64,000 nucleotides of DNA from contig JAWCLH010000001.1 in assembly GCA_038851035.1 (NCBI GenBank), forward strand, positions 1 to 64,000, read 5' to 3'. The notes beneath the pieces are model-generated. The model was given only the letters and a program-made list of their open reading frames with translations, made no database searches and had not been told where the DNA came from. This document shows, in pieces, positions 10,701-18,771 of the stretch. This stretch comes from Thermoplasmata archaeon. Lineage in GTDB: Archaea > Thermoplasmatota > DTKX01 > VGTL01. Position numbers and translations under genes: made by a program. Position 1 is the stretch's first letter, and every line of letters begins with the position of its first letter.

Positions 10701-11094
10701 CGCGGCCGGGGCCGGTGCGGGAATGGCGGCCGCGGGGGCAGCCGCGCGCCCGTCGGAAGAAGATGAGATTCTAAAGGACGCAAAGAGTCTCGTCGCCGAG
10801 GTCGAGGACGCCCTCGCGGAGCACCTCGAGAAGCACCCTGAAGGGGCGGCGCGGGTCTCGGGCGCGATGGAGAAGCTCGATTTAGCGCGCGATTTCATAA
10901 AGGAGGGCGACGGGGAGGCGGCGATGGAGTTCGCGCTGGAGGCGAGGGGGGCGCTCGCGGCGGCGCGGGAGCCGGCGGCTCCGCCCGGGAAAAAGGTGAG
11001 GAAGCAGCCCGGGGGCCTGAGGTGCCCCTCGTGCGGCGAGGCGCTGGAGCCCGAGTGGCCCGTCTGCCCGGCGTGCGGGCATGAGACGAGGTAG
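7798..11094 (+). CDS. Large surface protein: DUF2341, cadherin-like repeats, one membrane helix, cytosolic zinc-ribbon tail
   Basis: 1098 residues. Order: signal peptide (about 1-40); DUF2341-type domain starting at WWNYGWSFRAPLTI (about 50-155) with the typical YYGNP motif; a LamG-like jelly roll starting FFDDFTDNSLDSSKW (about 160-340); a CARDB-like Ig domain; then four or five cadherin/He_PIG-type repeats of about 95 residues, each joined by NVNDPP or close variants and carrying DIDP and SFTPTNE. A transmembrane helix (GIGIALILILVVLAAAFIAV) near residue 920 is followed by RRRRR, so the rest is cytoplasmic. The tail is an Ala/Gly linker, a helical segment, and a zinc ribbon (CPSCG...CPACG) nearly identical to the one at the window start. 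This suggests surface adhesion or glycan binding outside and a protein- or metal-binding module inside. Signalling across the membrane is inference. Confidence 0.85.
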   Translation: MAYHGTRGGDTGRRLSALLAVAAVSLASLSVPLPRSLSASGEPAPATEFTPWWNYGWSFRAPLTIDNSQNSAALTNYPVRMNLSLQSLISSGKLRGDCADLRFIDSDGATELSYWFEPGGDLWLKVPGLPARACREIYMYYGNPSATPVSDASKVFPFFDDFTDNSLDSSKWQRVNGGSPSLSDGFLTISANNVNPGKLIAIKAPSDDYYAIRARFKVTGGTHDDERIGLGIRTQTSDGRGFNYVLHDLTNMDEMSFLDDNVRWYVRPGNWAKNTWYIEELYYDGSNGVGRFGDGGWQTQAMSGRSGYPSLNIGSYDGTSVWDWALVRPCRPPEPTARLGQEERPVKFRSFSVAPVLLDEGDTIELNATFENPAPDEITIRVSFHDGESFEGSREICATELPLAPHAETGVNFTWIPDGGGHTLWLAIMGTPLASRTIYVNRYPRLTPVMDQTASQGKSFRLLLFAEDADGDRLNWSEDCPLFNITPRGGQSAEINFTPTNDEVGNYTVRITVSDPRGCADSKSFKLTVKNVNDYPVIEPIRDQSVAQDTEFRYKAKASDIDEKWGDHVTFSDDSMLFDIDPETGEFSFTPTNEQVGRYAITITATDKQKASASTMFNLTVTNVNDPPAINPIEPQTVLEDELWQAVATATDPDLKIKVGEELRFSDDTFLFDIDPMTGLMSFTPTNENIGVLTANITVTDLGGLSSTTTVVITVLNTNDPPAMDRVKDATATEDELFEMTVTATDPDLRWGLDNLTFSDDSPLFDIDPRTGKISFTPGNEHVGKHLITIKVTDESGASDKATFSITVLNVNDPPFNVRILSPADGERIKEGMEIWLNASAEDIDAFDVLRFSWFDNGEPLGDGNSIKVKLKPGRHTLSLEVSDGAEKALAEVSIVVLKAERVTVADYSWVMGAGIGIALILILVVLAAAFIAVSRRRRRAEGEEAGAAGAPGAGIEGAATAPGVSAAAAGAGAGMAAAGAAARPSEEDEILKDAKSLVAEVEDALAEHLEKHPEGAARVSGAMEKLDLARDFIKEGDGEAAMEFALEARGALAAAREPAAPPGKKVRKQPGGLRCPSCGEALEPEWPVCPACGHETR

Positions 11095-11280
11095 GCGGGA
11101 GCAGTCCAGTCTTCTCATAATCCGGGTTGAAGAGGGCCCGGCCGGGAGGGCGGGGGGAGCACCCTGCCTGACGGGGCACGGGGAGGCCCCTCTCGCCGGT
11201 TGCGGCCCCGGCCCGCGCCCGGCAACCGGCACTTTAACGGCCGGTCAGAGCCCCGAGGATTGTGGAAAAGAACAGCAAAG

Positions 11281-11289
11281 CATAAATAG
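11281..11289 (+). promoter_or_regulatory. TATA box of the ARPP-1-like gene
   Basis: CATAAATAG is centred about 32 nt before ATG 11318 in GC-rich DNA, with no Shine-Dalgarno between. This is the spacing expected for a leaderless archaeal transcript. Confidence 0.55.
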
Positions 11290-11317
11290 GAACGCGCCCG
11301 AGAGGCTCTATGTGACG

Positions 11318-11764
11318 ATGTACGAGGTGGCGAAGGAGCTGGGCATCCGGGACACGGGGCGCATAGACCGTGTGGAGCTCCAGAACATGGCCGGCAGGCC
11401 GGTCTTCGTCAGGGCAGGGACGATATTCGAGGGCGCGACGCAGAACCGCGCCTCCGAGCACTCGTGCGTCATACAGCCCGGCCGGGAGGAGGTTGTCGTC
11501 AGATGCGTGCACCAGACCCACGGAATCAGTCCGGGGGCGGAGATGAGGTACGGGGACATCGCGCCCTGGCCCGTGACGGTCTCACTGGTGGGCGAGCGGG
11601 GCCAGAGGGAGGTCTGGCACTCGGTCAATCAATATGTGGAATATCTCAAAAACATCAATGTAAATTTCTCCGATGAGGAGCCCCAGCCCCGGGAAAGGAA
11701 GGGGGAGGGGGGGAGAGGGCGGCCCGGGGGGGGGCGGACGACCCCCGTCCGGGTTCCCGGATGA
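11318..11764 (+). CDS. ARPP-1 family protein, N-terminal half (split gene)
   Basis: 149 residues from ATG 11318 (GTG 11312 also possible). The core reads YEVAKELGI, RPVFVRAGTIFEGATQNR, then EVVVRCVHQTHG. This follows the ARPP-1 (DUF6569) pattern of a TL-EA helix, an aGe-GgkQnR strand-turn and a CvEqgRW-like motif. A VWHSVNQYV segment follows, and then a Gly/Arg linker containing a run of nine G. The second half of the family fold appears in the next frame (11673-12278), shifted by +1, so this is probably one gene broken at the G-run rather than two genes. ARPP-1 proteins are of unknown biochemical role. A TATA box at 11281 drives it. Confidence 0.65.
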   Translation: MYEVAKELGIRDTGRIDRVELQNMAGRPVFVRAGTIFEGATQNRASEHSCVIQPGREEVVVRCVHQTHGISPGAEMRYGDIAPWPVTVSLVGERGQREVWHSVNQYVEYLKNINVNFSDEEPQPRERKGEGGRGRPGGGRTTPVRVPG

Positions 11765-12278
11765 TACCATATTCTGCGGCAACGCCATCAGGGACAGGAG
11801 GATATACGAGATTTTTAATCAGGTTATGCAGAGGAGATTTTTCCCCCCGGAGAGCTCCACGGATCTGCTGGGGGCGATGAGAGCGCTGGGGAGGGCAAGG
11901 GCCACGCTCGACGACATGATGCAGAGGGTGCCGCTCTTCCCGGAGCAGGTGGGGGCGATAATCTTCGACCCTCTCGGGGTGTACGCGATCGAGTGCTTCG
12001 ACTCGCCCAAGTCGTGGGAGGCCATCAAGAAGGAGGTTATCGAGTGCTTCGGGGATCTGGTCAGCATGGAGCAGGCCGAGCACCTCTTCGAGCTCAGGCC
12101 CGAGAAGATCGTGCCCTTCCTCAGAAAGTTCATCGCGGGTCTGGAAAAGTTCGAGGAGAGGACGGTGCGCAGGGACGACCTCAGCGAGACCCGGGTCGTG
12201 AAGGGGGAGGGCGTGGTGGGCGAGTACACCCTCGTCAAGAACAGGGTCATTCACTGCATACTCACGAGAGCGGGGTGA
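11673..12278 (+). CDS. ARPP-1 family protein, C-terminal half (split gene)
   Basis: The frame opens inside the low-complexity linker of the preceding frame and overlaps it by 92 bases. Meaningful sequence starts near TIFCGNAIRDRRIYEIF. The central EQVGAIIFDPLGVYAIECFDSP and the following helices match the C-terminal part of ARPP-1 proteins, where VGaif, d-F and a long helix occur. Its own start would be an ATG inside low-complexity DNA with no promoter. The simplest reading is one ARPP-1 gene with one base too many in the G-run at about 11725-11733, from a sequencing error, a genuine mutation or a +1 frameshift. The stop is followed 4 nt later by the next ATG, so the RHH-like gene is in the same operon. 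Confidence 0.6.
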   Translation: MRSPSPGKGRGRGGEGGPGGGGRPPSGFPDDTIFCGNAIRDRRIYEIFNQVMQRRFFPPESSTDLLGAMRALGRARATLDDMMQRVPLFPEQVGAIIFDPLGVYAIECFDSPKSWEAIKKEVIECFGDLVSMEQAEHLFELRPEKIVPFLRKFIAGLEKFEERTVRRDDLSETRVVKGEGVVGEYTLVKNRVIHCILTRAG

Positions 12279-12282
12279 GGGA

Positions 12283-12468
12283 ATGCCGCGCGCCAGCTCT
12301 AAGGCCACAACCATCGAGATAGACCAGTACCACGTCGTCAAGGCCTACTGCGCCTCCCGTGGAATGACGGTCAAGGAATACGTCAACCATCTCATCCGTG
12401 ACGACATAATCCGCAACGCCGACGTCCAGACCTCGGTGATGTACTTCAAGGGAATTCGGGGGGAGTGA
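12283..12468 (+). CDS. Small ribbon-helix-helix-like protein
   Basis: 61 residues; ATG 4 nt after the ARPP-1 stop, with GGTGAGGG just upstream as ribosome binding site. A short strand (TTIEIDQ), a helix (HVVKAYCASRGM), a turn and a second helix (TVKEYVNHLIRDDII) follow the strand-helix-helix plan of CopG/Arc-type DNA-binding proteins. That would make it a dimeric regulator, possibly of its own operon. It is too short for certainty and could be a small partner of the ARPP-1 protein. Confidence 0.55.
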   Translation: MPRASSKATTIEIDQYHVVKAYCASRGMTVKEYVNHLIRDDIIRNADVQTSVMYFKGIRGE

Positions 12469-13014
12469 GGGGAGTAGCTCGGGGCCGGAGACCGGTGGAA
12501 TTCTCTCCGTGCTTCGCACCTCCGGAAGGCGGGGGGCCCGACCGTCCCGGGACGGAATCATCTTTTCTGATATACACGAACCGACGCCCACACTCCTGTT
12601 GATTCTACGACAGAATTCTACGACAGCAGACTCCCATCCTCCCCAGAGCTTTGGATGGTCAACTGGGCATTGCGCACGGCCATTGCCCCGGCAATCCACA
12701 CCCGCCCTCCACGCACGAAAACCGTCAAAGTCTGCTGAATCTGGAGCGGACAATATCCACCGGTGGCTCCGGAAGCGCTGCAATTGTGTCCCGGGCATCC
12801 GCGTAGGCAGGCTAGGCCCGGTGAAAAATTGTGTCTCAGCCCGATTTATACGATTCCGAACTCACCCGCCGCCTCGAGGGTTTGGTGGGTTTGGTCTTGC
12901 GGGCTCCAATTCAAATGCCGCGAGGAACGGCGGGCTCGGAGGCTGCGGGGTCCCTCCATCCGGCCCCTCAATAAATCCCTCAACCTTCTCCTTTTCCTCC
13001 CCCCGCCCCCCCGC
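12469..13014. other. Intergenic stretch between convergent genes
   Basis: About 545 bases. Antisense frames run through it but none is supported. A short direct repeat, ATTCTACGACAG twice around 12601-12625, and two GAATTC sites are the only structure seen. No tRNA or other RNA was recognised. Confidence 0.45.
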
Positions 13015-14922
13015 TCACAGCCCTCTCCCGCAGGCAGGGCACTGGTTCTCGCCCGCTCTGACGGATGCCCCGCACGCAGGGCACCTCTCACCGACCACGG
13101 ACGGCCTGACGGGATGAATCTGCGGCCCCCTCCCCTCACCCTCCCCCGGCCTCGCCGCCGCCTCCTGTGCGCTCTGAGCCGAGAGCTCGGCGTAGGTCTC
13201 TGCCTCTTTGAACCTCTCCGCCGCCAGCGCTGCTCGGGCCTTGCTGAGGAGTTCGTCCGCCTCCGCCGTCTCCGCTCCCCTCTCAGAAGCCTCCCTCAGC
13301 GCAGCCTCGGCGCGCATGAGCTTCTCCCTGACCCTCGCGAGCCAGAACTCTCGCCTCGCGGTCCGGGCGAGCTCTTCAGCCCTCTGGAAGTGGGATATCG
13401 CCTTGTCGTAGCTCTTCAGCCGGATCGCGAGCTCGCCCCTCCCCAGATAGGCCTCGGCCTCGGAGACGTCGGCGCCCTTGCCCTTGACCTCCTTGACAAG
13501 CCGGGAGGCGCTCTCGAAGAGCGCCTTGGCCTTGCAGGCCAGGCACTCCCCGGCCTCGGGCAGCTCCGTACCGCAGACGGAGCACGTGACGCGTGGCTTT
13601 GTCTCGCTCAGGTCCACACCGCAGTGCGGGCAAGTGCCCCACCTGAGCTTCACGACCCTGCCGCAGGACGAGCAGACACCGTCCTGCACGGCCCCGCAAT
13701 ACGGACACTTCCTCCACTCGGCCTTCAGGCCCTCGCCGCACTTCACGCAAGGATTTGGGACCCGTTTCGGTGGCGCGGGCGCCGCCTGCCCTCCCGCTTC
13801 TGAGGCGGCATCCCCACCACCGTTTTCTCCGGGAGCCGCTCCTCCGGCGCACACGGAGCCCTCACCCTCCAGGCCATCCTCGGAAGTCTCTCTGGGAGGC
13901 GCGGAGGACACCCCCGTCTCCTCAACCTTCGTGAGCTGCTGCTTCGCCCTGTCGAGTACGTCGAGGGCGTAGGTGCGGGCGTCGTCGTAGTTCCCCGCCT
14001 CCAGCTCCGCTTGGGCGCTCTGCAGTAGGCAGTCGAGACCGGTGCCGTTCCCGCCCGCGCGAACGAGCTCCCCCAGCCTGTCGGTGGCGTCCCGGATAGT
14101 GTCGTTGGCTAGGCAGCGTTTGCAGACCTTCCAGTGCGGGTCCATCTCGATTCCGCACCTCGGGCAGCAAGCGCTCCGCGCGTCCGGTGGTGCCGAGGGT
14201 TCCTTCTCCTTTTTCTTCGTCACGTTTCCGAGAATCGTCACGCCGCTGCTTGTCAGTCCAATGGGCTTGAGCCGGCTGTACTTCTCGCGCCTGAACTTGT
14301 AGTAGTCCCGGGGCACCTTTCCGCGCGGCTTCACAGGCTCCGGCGGGCGCGCGGAAGAGGGCGCGGCCTTCGCCTCCACCGTCCGCGCTTTCTTCCTCCG
14401 GGCGTAGAACAGGCCGCTCCCCGCGCCCACGAGGGCGGCCGCTACGAACATCGCGGCCACCAATGCCAGAGGAATTCCCCCGTCCCCGGGTTGCGGAGGG
14501 CACTTGACCGTCAGCACCGATGGGAAGCTCGCCTCGTAGAGCCAGTTGGGGCTCTCGACGGAGCGGTTGTAGAGCTTCACGACTACGGAGAAGCGGCCGG
14601 GTGAGGTCGCTTTGTAGGTAAAGGTCACATTCTTCGTCTCACCCTTTCCGAGATTGCTGAGCCTCTGGTCCGGCTGGAGCTGAATTCCGCTCTGGGGCGA
14701 GCCGCCGTCCGGATAGACCAGGGCCACGACAACGAGGCTCTGGTAGGTCTGGTTGGAGTGGTTCGTTACGTTAATCGTGAGCCTGAGCTCTGAGCCCTTC
14801 TCGACCTCCGGCGGGTCGGAAAGGACGGAGAGAGAGAAGGACTGGGCGGAGGAGGGAGCGGGCAAGAGAAGCAGGAGGACGAGAGAGACCAAGGCAAAGC
14901 CACGCATCCCTCTTTTACTCAT
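13015..14922 (-). CDS. Membrane protein with CARDB-like ectodomain and five cytosolic zinc ribbons
   Basis: 635 residues. Signal peptide (1-26, ending SSAQS); a CARDB-type Ig domain (about 30-140: NVTNHSNQTYQSLVVVALVYPDGG ... FTYKATSPGRFSVVV); a membrane helix (about 150-172, IPLALVAAMFVAAALVGAG); then a Lys/Arg/Pro-rich linker. The cytoplasmic part alternates TPR-like helical hairpins with treble-cysteine zinc ribbons: CPRCG/CKRC, CVKCG/CPYCG, CSSCG/CPHCG, CSVCG/CLAC and a final CPACG/CPACG. TATA GGTTAAATC at 14948-14957 lies about 26 nt before the ATG, so it is leaderless. Same architecture class as the proteins ending at 244 and 11094. Function unknown; a transmembrane scaffold or sensor is plausible. 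Confidence 0.8.
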   Translation of the reverse strand: MSKRGMRGFALVSLVLLLLLPAPSSAQSFSLSVLSDPPEVEKGSELRLTINVTNHSNQTYQSLVVVALVYPDGGSPQSGIQLQPDQRLSNLGKGETKNVTFTYKATSPGRFSVVVKLYNRSVESPNWLYEASFPSVLTVKCPPQPGDGGIPLALVAAMFVAAALVGAGSGLFYARRKKARTVEAKAAPSSARPPEPVKPRGKVPRDYYKFRREKYSRLKPIGLTSSGVTILGNVTKKKEKEPSAPPDARSACCPRCGIEMDPHWKVCKRCLANDTIRDATDRLGELVRAGGNGTGLDCLLQSAQAELEAGNYDDARTYALDVLDRAKQQLTKVEETGVSSAPPRETSEDGLEGEGSVCAGGAAPGENGGGDAASEAGGQAAPAPPKRVPNPCVKCGEGLKAEWRKCPYCGAVQDGVCSSCGRVVKLRWGTCPHCGVDLSETKPRVTCSVCGTELPEAGECLACKAKALFESASRLVKEVKGKGADVSEAEAYLGRGELAIRLKSYDKAISHFQRAEELARTARREFWLARVREKLMRAEAALREASERGAETAEADELLSKARAALAAERFKEAETYAELSAQSAQEAAARPGEGEGRGPQIHPVRPSVVGERCPACGASVRAGENQCPACGRGL

Positions 14923-15040
14923 GGCAATTACCCGCTAGGCCATTCATCGATTTAACCGTTTTGCCGCTGGTAATGGAGGGATAGCGCACCTCGTATTTAC
15001 GCCTTGTCGTGCACCACTCAAAAAGGGTGCGGCGCGGACG

Positions 15041-15056
15041 GATATTAATAAATATC
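15041..15056 (+). promoter_or_regulatory. Palindromic TATA element
   Basis: GATATT-AATA-AATATC forms a 6-bp inverted repeat around an AT core, about 20-35 nt before GTG 15076, where the TATA box of a leaderless gene would be. Confidence 0.5.
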
Positions 15057-15075
15057 ACGCAACAGATGGAGATAC

Positions 15076-15354
15076 GTGGAGAGAACCGTGGCGCCGGAGA
15101 GTGTCGAGGAGCTCGAGGAGGCGCTGAAGAAAGTCCAGGGGAGGCTCGACGGTCTCGAGCGCGCCGCTCGAAACATGGAGGGCGAGCTCGGGGAGATGAG
15201 GACGAGAATAGCGAGCATCGAGTCGAGCGTTCAGGAGATGCTGCTGATATTCAGGGGCCTCTCGGATAGGCTCGAGGCTCAGGCCCGTGCCGGTCAGAGG
15301 GCGCGCGCCGGCGAGGGGGTGGTCGGGGGTGGTCGAGTGAGCGGCCGGAACTGA
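15076..15354 (+). CDS. Small coiled-coil protein
   Basis: 92 residues from GTG 15076 (GTG 15088 also possible). Residues 8-70 form a good coiled coil (VEELEEALKKVQGRLDGLE ... IASIESSVQEMLLIFRGLSDRLEAQ). The end is a Gly/Arg-rich tail. A TATA-like palindrome lies at 15041-15056, giving a leaderless transcript starting at the GTG. No catalytic or membrane feature. It lies just before the Nudix gene and may be co-transcribed with it. Probably an oligomerising adaptor; no family recognised. Confidence 0.6.
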   Translation: MERTVAPESVEELEEALKKVQGRLDGLERAARNMEGELGEMRTRIASIESSVQEMLLIFRGLSDRLEAQARAGQRARAGEGVVGGGRVSGRN

Positions 15355-15378
15355 GCCTCCGGCATTCTCGCGGCTGCC

Positions 15379-15960
15379 GTGGCGTGGGCGGTCATGGGGC
15401 TCTCGAGAATGGAGCGAGGAACTGGGGTTTCGGGGGGCCGCGGAATTCGCCTCCACGGGGCGGGCGGCTCGAATTCCGCGGGAGGAGCGAAGACCATCAA
15501 GCGCCACGTGGTCACGTGCTTCCTCACGCGTCGCGGGAGAATTCTCATTCTCAAGAGGAGCGGCAGGGTTGGCACCTTCAGGGGCCGCTGGGCCGGCGTC
15601 TCGGGCTACATCGAGCCCGGCGAGATGCCTCTCGAGAGGGCATTCAAGGAGATACGCGAGGAGACGGGCCTTCTTGAAGAGAGCGTGCAGCTGGTCAGGG
15701 GAGGGGGCAGGCTCGTCGTCCGGAGCGGGTCGGCCGACGCGGCCGGGGCGAATTCTGGGAAATCTGGGAGAGCAGGGCCGGGCCTTAAGCAGCCCCAGGG
15801 GGTTGTCTTCATCGTCCACCCTTTCCTTTTCGAGCTGAAGCGCGGGAGGGTGAGACTCGACTGGGAGCACACGGAGCTACGCTGGGTCAGGCCCTCCGAG
15901 CTCAGGCGCTTCAGGACAGTTCCGGGGCTTGCGGAGGCTCTGGAGAGCGTCTGGAGATGA
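15379..15960 (+). CDS. Nudix hydrolase
   Basis: 193 residues from GTG 15379; ATGs at 15394 and 15409 are equally possible, since conserved sequence starts only near residue 40 (KRHVVTCFLTRRGRILILKRSG). The Nudix box is complete: GYIEPGEMPLERAFKEIREETGL, with the REEXG core supplied by REETG. It should bind a divalent metal and hydrolyse a nucleoside diphosphate linked to another group. Substrate cannot be told. Between the Nudix box and the last strands there is a Gly/Ser/Ala insert of about 25 residues (near 120-145) which most Nudix proteins lack. It follows the small coiled-coil gene by 25 nt. Confidence 0.85.
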   Translation: MAWAVMGLSRMERGTGVSGGRGIRLHGAGGSNSAGGAKTIKRHVVTCFLTRRGRILILKRSGRVGTFRGRWAGVSGYIEPGEMPLERAFKEIREETGLLEESVQLVRGGGRLVVRSGSADAAGANSGKSGRAGPGLKQPQGVVFIVHPFLFELKRGRVRLDWEHTELRWVRPSELRRFRTVPGLAEALESVWR

Positions 15961-16148
15961 GACCGACCTTTTCTGCGAGCCGCGCGGCCCGATGAAGAGG
16001 CAGAATGAGGCGGCGTGGGAGTTCACCGCGGTCTAAGAGGCTAGCACGGGAATCGGTGGCGCCCGCGCCCCCCTCCCGACGGGGGTAGCGCTCCTGCGCT
16101 TTGGAAGGAGCGAGGGCATCCCGAAGGCCGGGGAGCCCTCCGGGCCCC

Positions 16149-16913
16149 CTAGTCCGCGAGCGTGAAGAGCCTGTCGTCCTCGTCGACGTCGAAGAGGCCC
16201 AGCCGCGCGCCGGCGTCGAGCCAGCCGTGGGCGTAGTTGACGCACGCGAAGGCGCGGACCAAATCCCCCTTTTCAAGAAAGTGGCCCGCGTCCGAGAAGT
16301 AGGAGCGCGCCATGTTGAGGAAGTCCTCCGCGACTTTTCTATAGTGCGAGCGGCGGGGAACCGCGATTCTCACCTTCTCAAGAGCCCTTCTCGTGATTTC
16401 CATGTCGCGCGCGGTGCACTCGCGCAAGAGCCTGAGGGTCCTCCTTGGGGCGCTGCCGGGGTGGACGAGAGCGCTGGTGCCTTTGCCGCACACGTCCCTG
16501 AGCTTTTTGAACAGCTCCTGCGGTAGCTCGGAGGCCGTCGCCTCGCGGAAGCCGATTCTCTCGAAGTACTTGGGGTCGCGGGTCAGGCAGTAGACCTCCG
16601 CGTCCGCCATCTCGAGACATGTGCTGACGAGCAGGGTGCCGACGCCACGCCCCTGGTACGACCTCCTGACCGCGACTGAGGCGAGCTCGTAGCAGTCGCC
16701 CAGAAACTTCAGCCGGGCGCAGCCCACCACCCTTCCCCTGTGCTCCGCAACCCAGAACTCCTTCTGGTCGAAGCCCCTCTCAAGCCCAAGCTCTCCGAGC
16801 AGCGCCAGAACGGCCCTCCTGTCGCGCTCGAGTGCGGGGCGAATTCTGAGCCGTCTGAGGACCCCCTCTCCCTCCGCGCCCTCCCGAGTCCCCTTCTCCG
16901 GCCCTTTGGGCAC
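16149..16913 (-). CDS. GNAT acetyltransferase fused to DUF357
   Basis: About 254 residues from GTG 16913; the frame stays open to 17141, but that extension is Arg/Gly-rich and unlikely. The N-terminal half is a GNAT domain ([20 protein letters not shown]) with acetyl-CoA motif [18 protein letters not shown] and a YFERIGF C-terminal strand. The C-terminal 85 residues are a DUF357 helical domain: [50 protein letters not shown]357 is an archaeal family usually found alone, so the fusion suggests it positions or regulates an acetyltransferase. The substrate is unknown; protein N-termini, amino acids or polyamines are all possible. It lies downstream of herA on the same strand. Confidence 0.8.
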   Translation of the reverse strand: MPKGPEKGTREGAEGEGVLRRLRIRPALERDRRAVLALLGELGLERGFDQKEFWVAEHRGRVVGCARLKFLGDCYELASVAVRRSYQGRGVGTLLVSTCLEMADAEVYCLTRDPKYFERIGFREATASELPQELFKKLRDVCGKGTSALVHPGSAPRRTLRLLRECTARDMEITRRALEKVRIAVPRRSHYRKVAEDFLNMARSYFSDAGHFLEKGDLVRAFACVNYAHGWLDAGARLGLFDVDEDDRLFTLAD

Positions 16914-17067
16914 CGTGGTCCGGGCCCCGCGCGAATTCTCGCGCGCTCTCGCTCCCGTGCGCTCCCCCGAGCCTTGTCGCGCCGGCGTCTCCACCCTACC
17001 GCCTTGGGAAGCGTGGCGGCGCTGGGCCGGCGCCCCGGCCCTCCGCTGAGCGCGCGGACGGCCCGGC

Positions 17068-18771
17068 TTAAGCGTCCTCGAGCTCCGGCCCGCCGTCCCC
17101 GCCCTTCCTCCCCCTCTCATCCATCTCCTCCGTCTCGACATCGCTGTCGTCGTAGTCGAGCGAGGGCTCCTCCACTATGGGCGACTCGCCCTCAGGCGCG
17201 AATTCCTCTTGGGGTTGCGCCCCCGCTCCCCGCTCCTCCCCGGGCGCATGCCCCGGCGCGGGTCCGGCCCCCGCCCCGGCCTTCTCCTTCTTTTCGAGGA
17301 CATCGACCGAGACGCCCCCGTGCCTGGTCTCGCGAACACGTATCTCGACCTGAATCGGTGTCGAGAGCGCCCCGCCAGCCACGATCGCGACGCCGATAGG
17401 GAGGCGCTGAATCTCCTCCTCCATCCCAGGCACCAGACCCTCGATCGACTGCGCTATCGCCTTCAGGTCGTTGGGGTTCGTTACCTTCAGGATTATCTGT
17501 GTGTTGCACTGGCTCAGGACGTTCTTGTCGATTTTGGCGGGCCTCTGGGTGACGACGCACAGGCCGAGGCCGAACTTCCTGCCCTCGGAGGCTATCGTCT
17601 TCATGATTCCGGAAGAGAGGGCCTGCCCGACCTGCGGGCAGAAGTTGTGCGCCTCCTCGACCACGAGCATCATCGCGGGGATTTTGCCGAGCTTTCTGCC
17701 CTCGAAGAGCTTCTTAAGGACCCTAGTGACCACGAGCTCCTGGATGTCGGGCGGGACTCCCTTCAGGTTTATTATCGAGGCCTTGCCCTCTCTAACTAGA
17801 TCGCTCGGTCTGGTCGGTGGCTCTCCGAAGAGGCCCGTTCCCTCGAGATACTCTAGACTATTCAGAATTCCCCACTTCGCCGCGTTCCTGTCCTCCCTGA
17901 CGGTCTCGATGATGTCGTGGAGGGTGTAGCTGCCGCCCCTCTCCTTGAGGCGCTTAATTGCGTGCTGAATGATTCCGAGGTGGGGGCCCGTGGACCTCAT
18001 GCCGGTGAGGTCTAGAATGTCCCTGACGTCGAGGTCCATCTGGTCGAACCTGAGGGGCTGGGAGTAGGGGTTGACGCTGGTGTCGGGCGAGAACTCCACT
18101 ATCTGCTCCGCGTACCCCCTCGGCCTCACGCCGAACTTCGCCATGAACCTCTGGTCCCTCTCGCTGATGTTGGGGTGCATTAGAGAGGAGTACTCGCCGT
18201 GAGGGTCGATGATGACCAGCGGGACCATCCTCTTCAGGAGCTCCTCGGCGAAAACGCCGACCATGTACGACTTCCCGCCGCCGGTCTTGGCCAGAATGCT
18301 CACGTGCTTCTGGACGAGCTGGTTTATGTCGAGATAAACCCTTATTCCGTGGCCCTTGAGGAGGCCGATGTAGGCCCCGGTCTCGAGCTCCGCCCTCAGA
18401 CCCAGAACGCTCCGAATCAGCTTCTCCTCGGCCGCGAAAATCGAGTCGCCGGCATTGAATGGCGTTCTGGGTACCTGAAGGGCCCCGGTCTCGTCCCTGA
18501 AGCCGATGATGTTCACGGTCCCGGAGAGCCTGCCCCCGACCTCGACCTTCTCACCGCCGGAGATTTTCTGCGCGCCGGCGAAGTCGAGCTCGCTCTCCCT
18601 CTGCACATCGATTATCTGGCCGAGGACGTCGCCGCACTCCGGATGCTTTATCTGGACATAGTCGTTCTTCTTCACCGACGGGTCCGTGATCGCGACCCTG
18701 AAGCCCGTGGTCCCGACGCTCCCGAAGACCACGCCGACCTGCCTGCCCGACTGCTCCATGGTACTGGACAT
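17068..18771 (-). CDS. herA: HerA-type DNA translocase/helicase
   Basis: 568 residues from ATG 18771 ([10 protein letters not shown]). The frame can extend to 18909, but the extra residues look non-coding. An N-terminal HAS-barrel ([15 protein letters not shown]) is followed by the RecA/FtsK-like ATPase core with Walker [11 protein letters not shown] and Walker [11 protein letters not shown], then the conserved [18 protein letters not shown] and [15 protein letters not shown]. HerA forms a hexameric ring which, with NurA nuclease and Mre11-Rad50, resects DNA ends in archaea. None of those partners is adjacent; the neighbours are the GNAT-DUF357 gene and ArgRS. The C-terminus is an acidic disordered tail of about 100 residues ([18 protein letters not shown]). 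Confidence 0.92.
   Translation of the reverse strand: MSSTMEQSGRQVGVVFGSVGTTGFRVAITDPSVKKNDYVQIKHPECGDVLGQIIDVQRESELDFAGAQKISGGEKVEVGGRLSGTVNIIGFRDETGALQVPRTPFNAGDSIFAAEEKLIRSVLGLRAELETGAYIGLLKGHGIRVYLDINQLVQKHVSILAKTGGGKSYMVGVFAEELLKRMVPLVIIDPHGEYSSLMHPNISERDQRFMAKFGVRPRGYAEQIVEFSPDTSVNPYSQPLRFDQMDLDVRDILDLTGMRSTGPHLGIIQHAIKRLKERGGSYTLHDIIETVREDRNAAKWGILNSLEYLEGTGLFGEPPTRPSDLVREGKASIINLKGVPPDIQELVVTRVLKKLFEGRKLGKIPAMMLVVEEAHNFCPQVGQALSSGIMKTIASEGRKFGLGLCVVTQRPAKIDKNVLSQCNTQIILKVTNPNDLKAIAQSIEGLVPGMEEEIQRLPIGVAIVAGGALSTPIQVEIRVRETRHGGVSVDVLEKKEKAGAGAGPAPGHAPGEERGAGAQPQEEFAPEGESPIVEEPSLDYDDSDVETEEMDERGRKGGDGGPELEDA

Noticed and set aside
12601-12625. Direct repeat ATTCTACGACAG
   Set aside because: Two copies only, no flanking gene or inverted repeat; too small to call an attachment site or element end.
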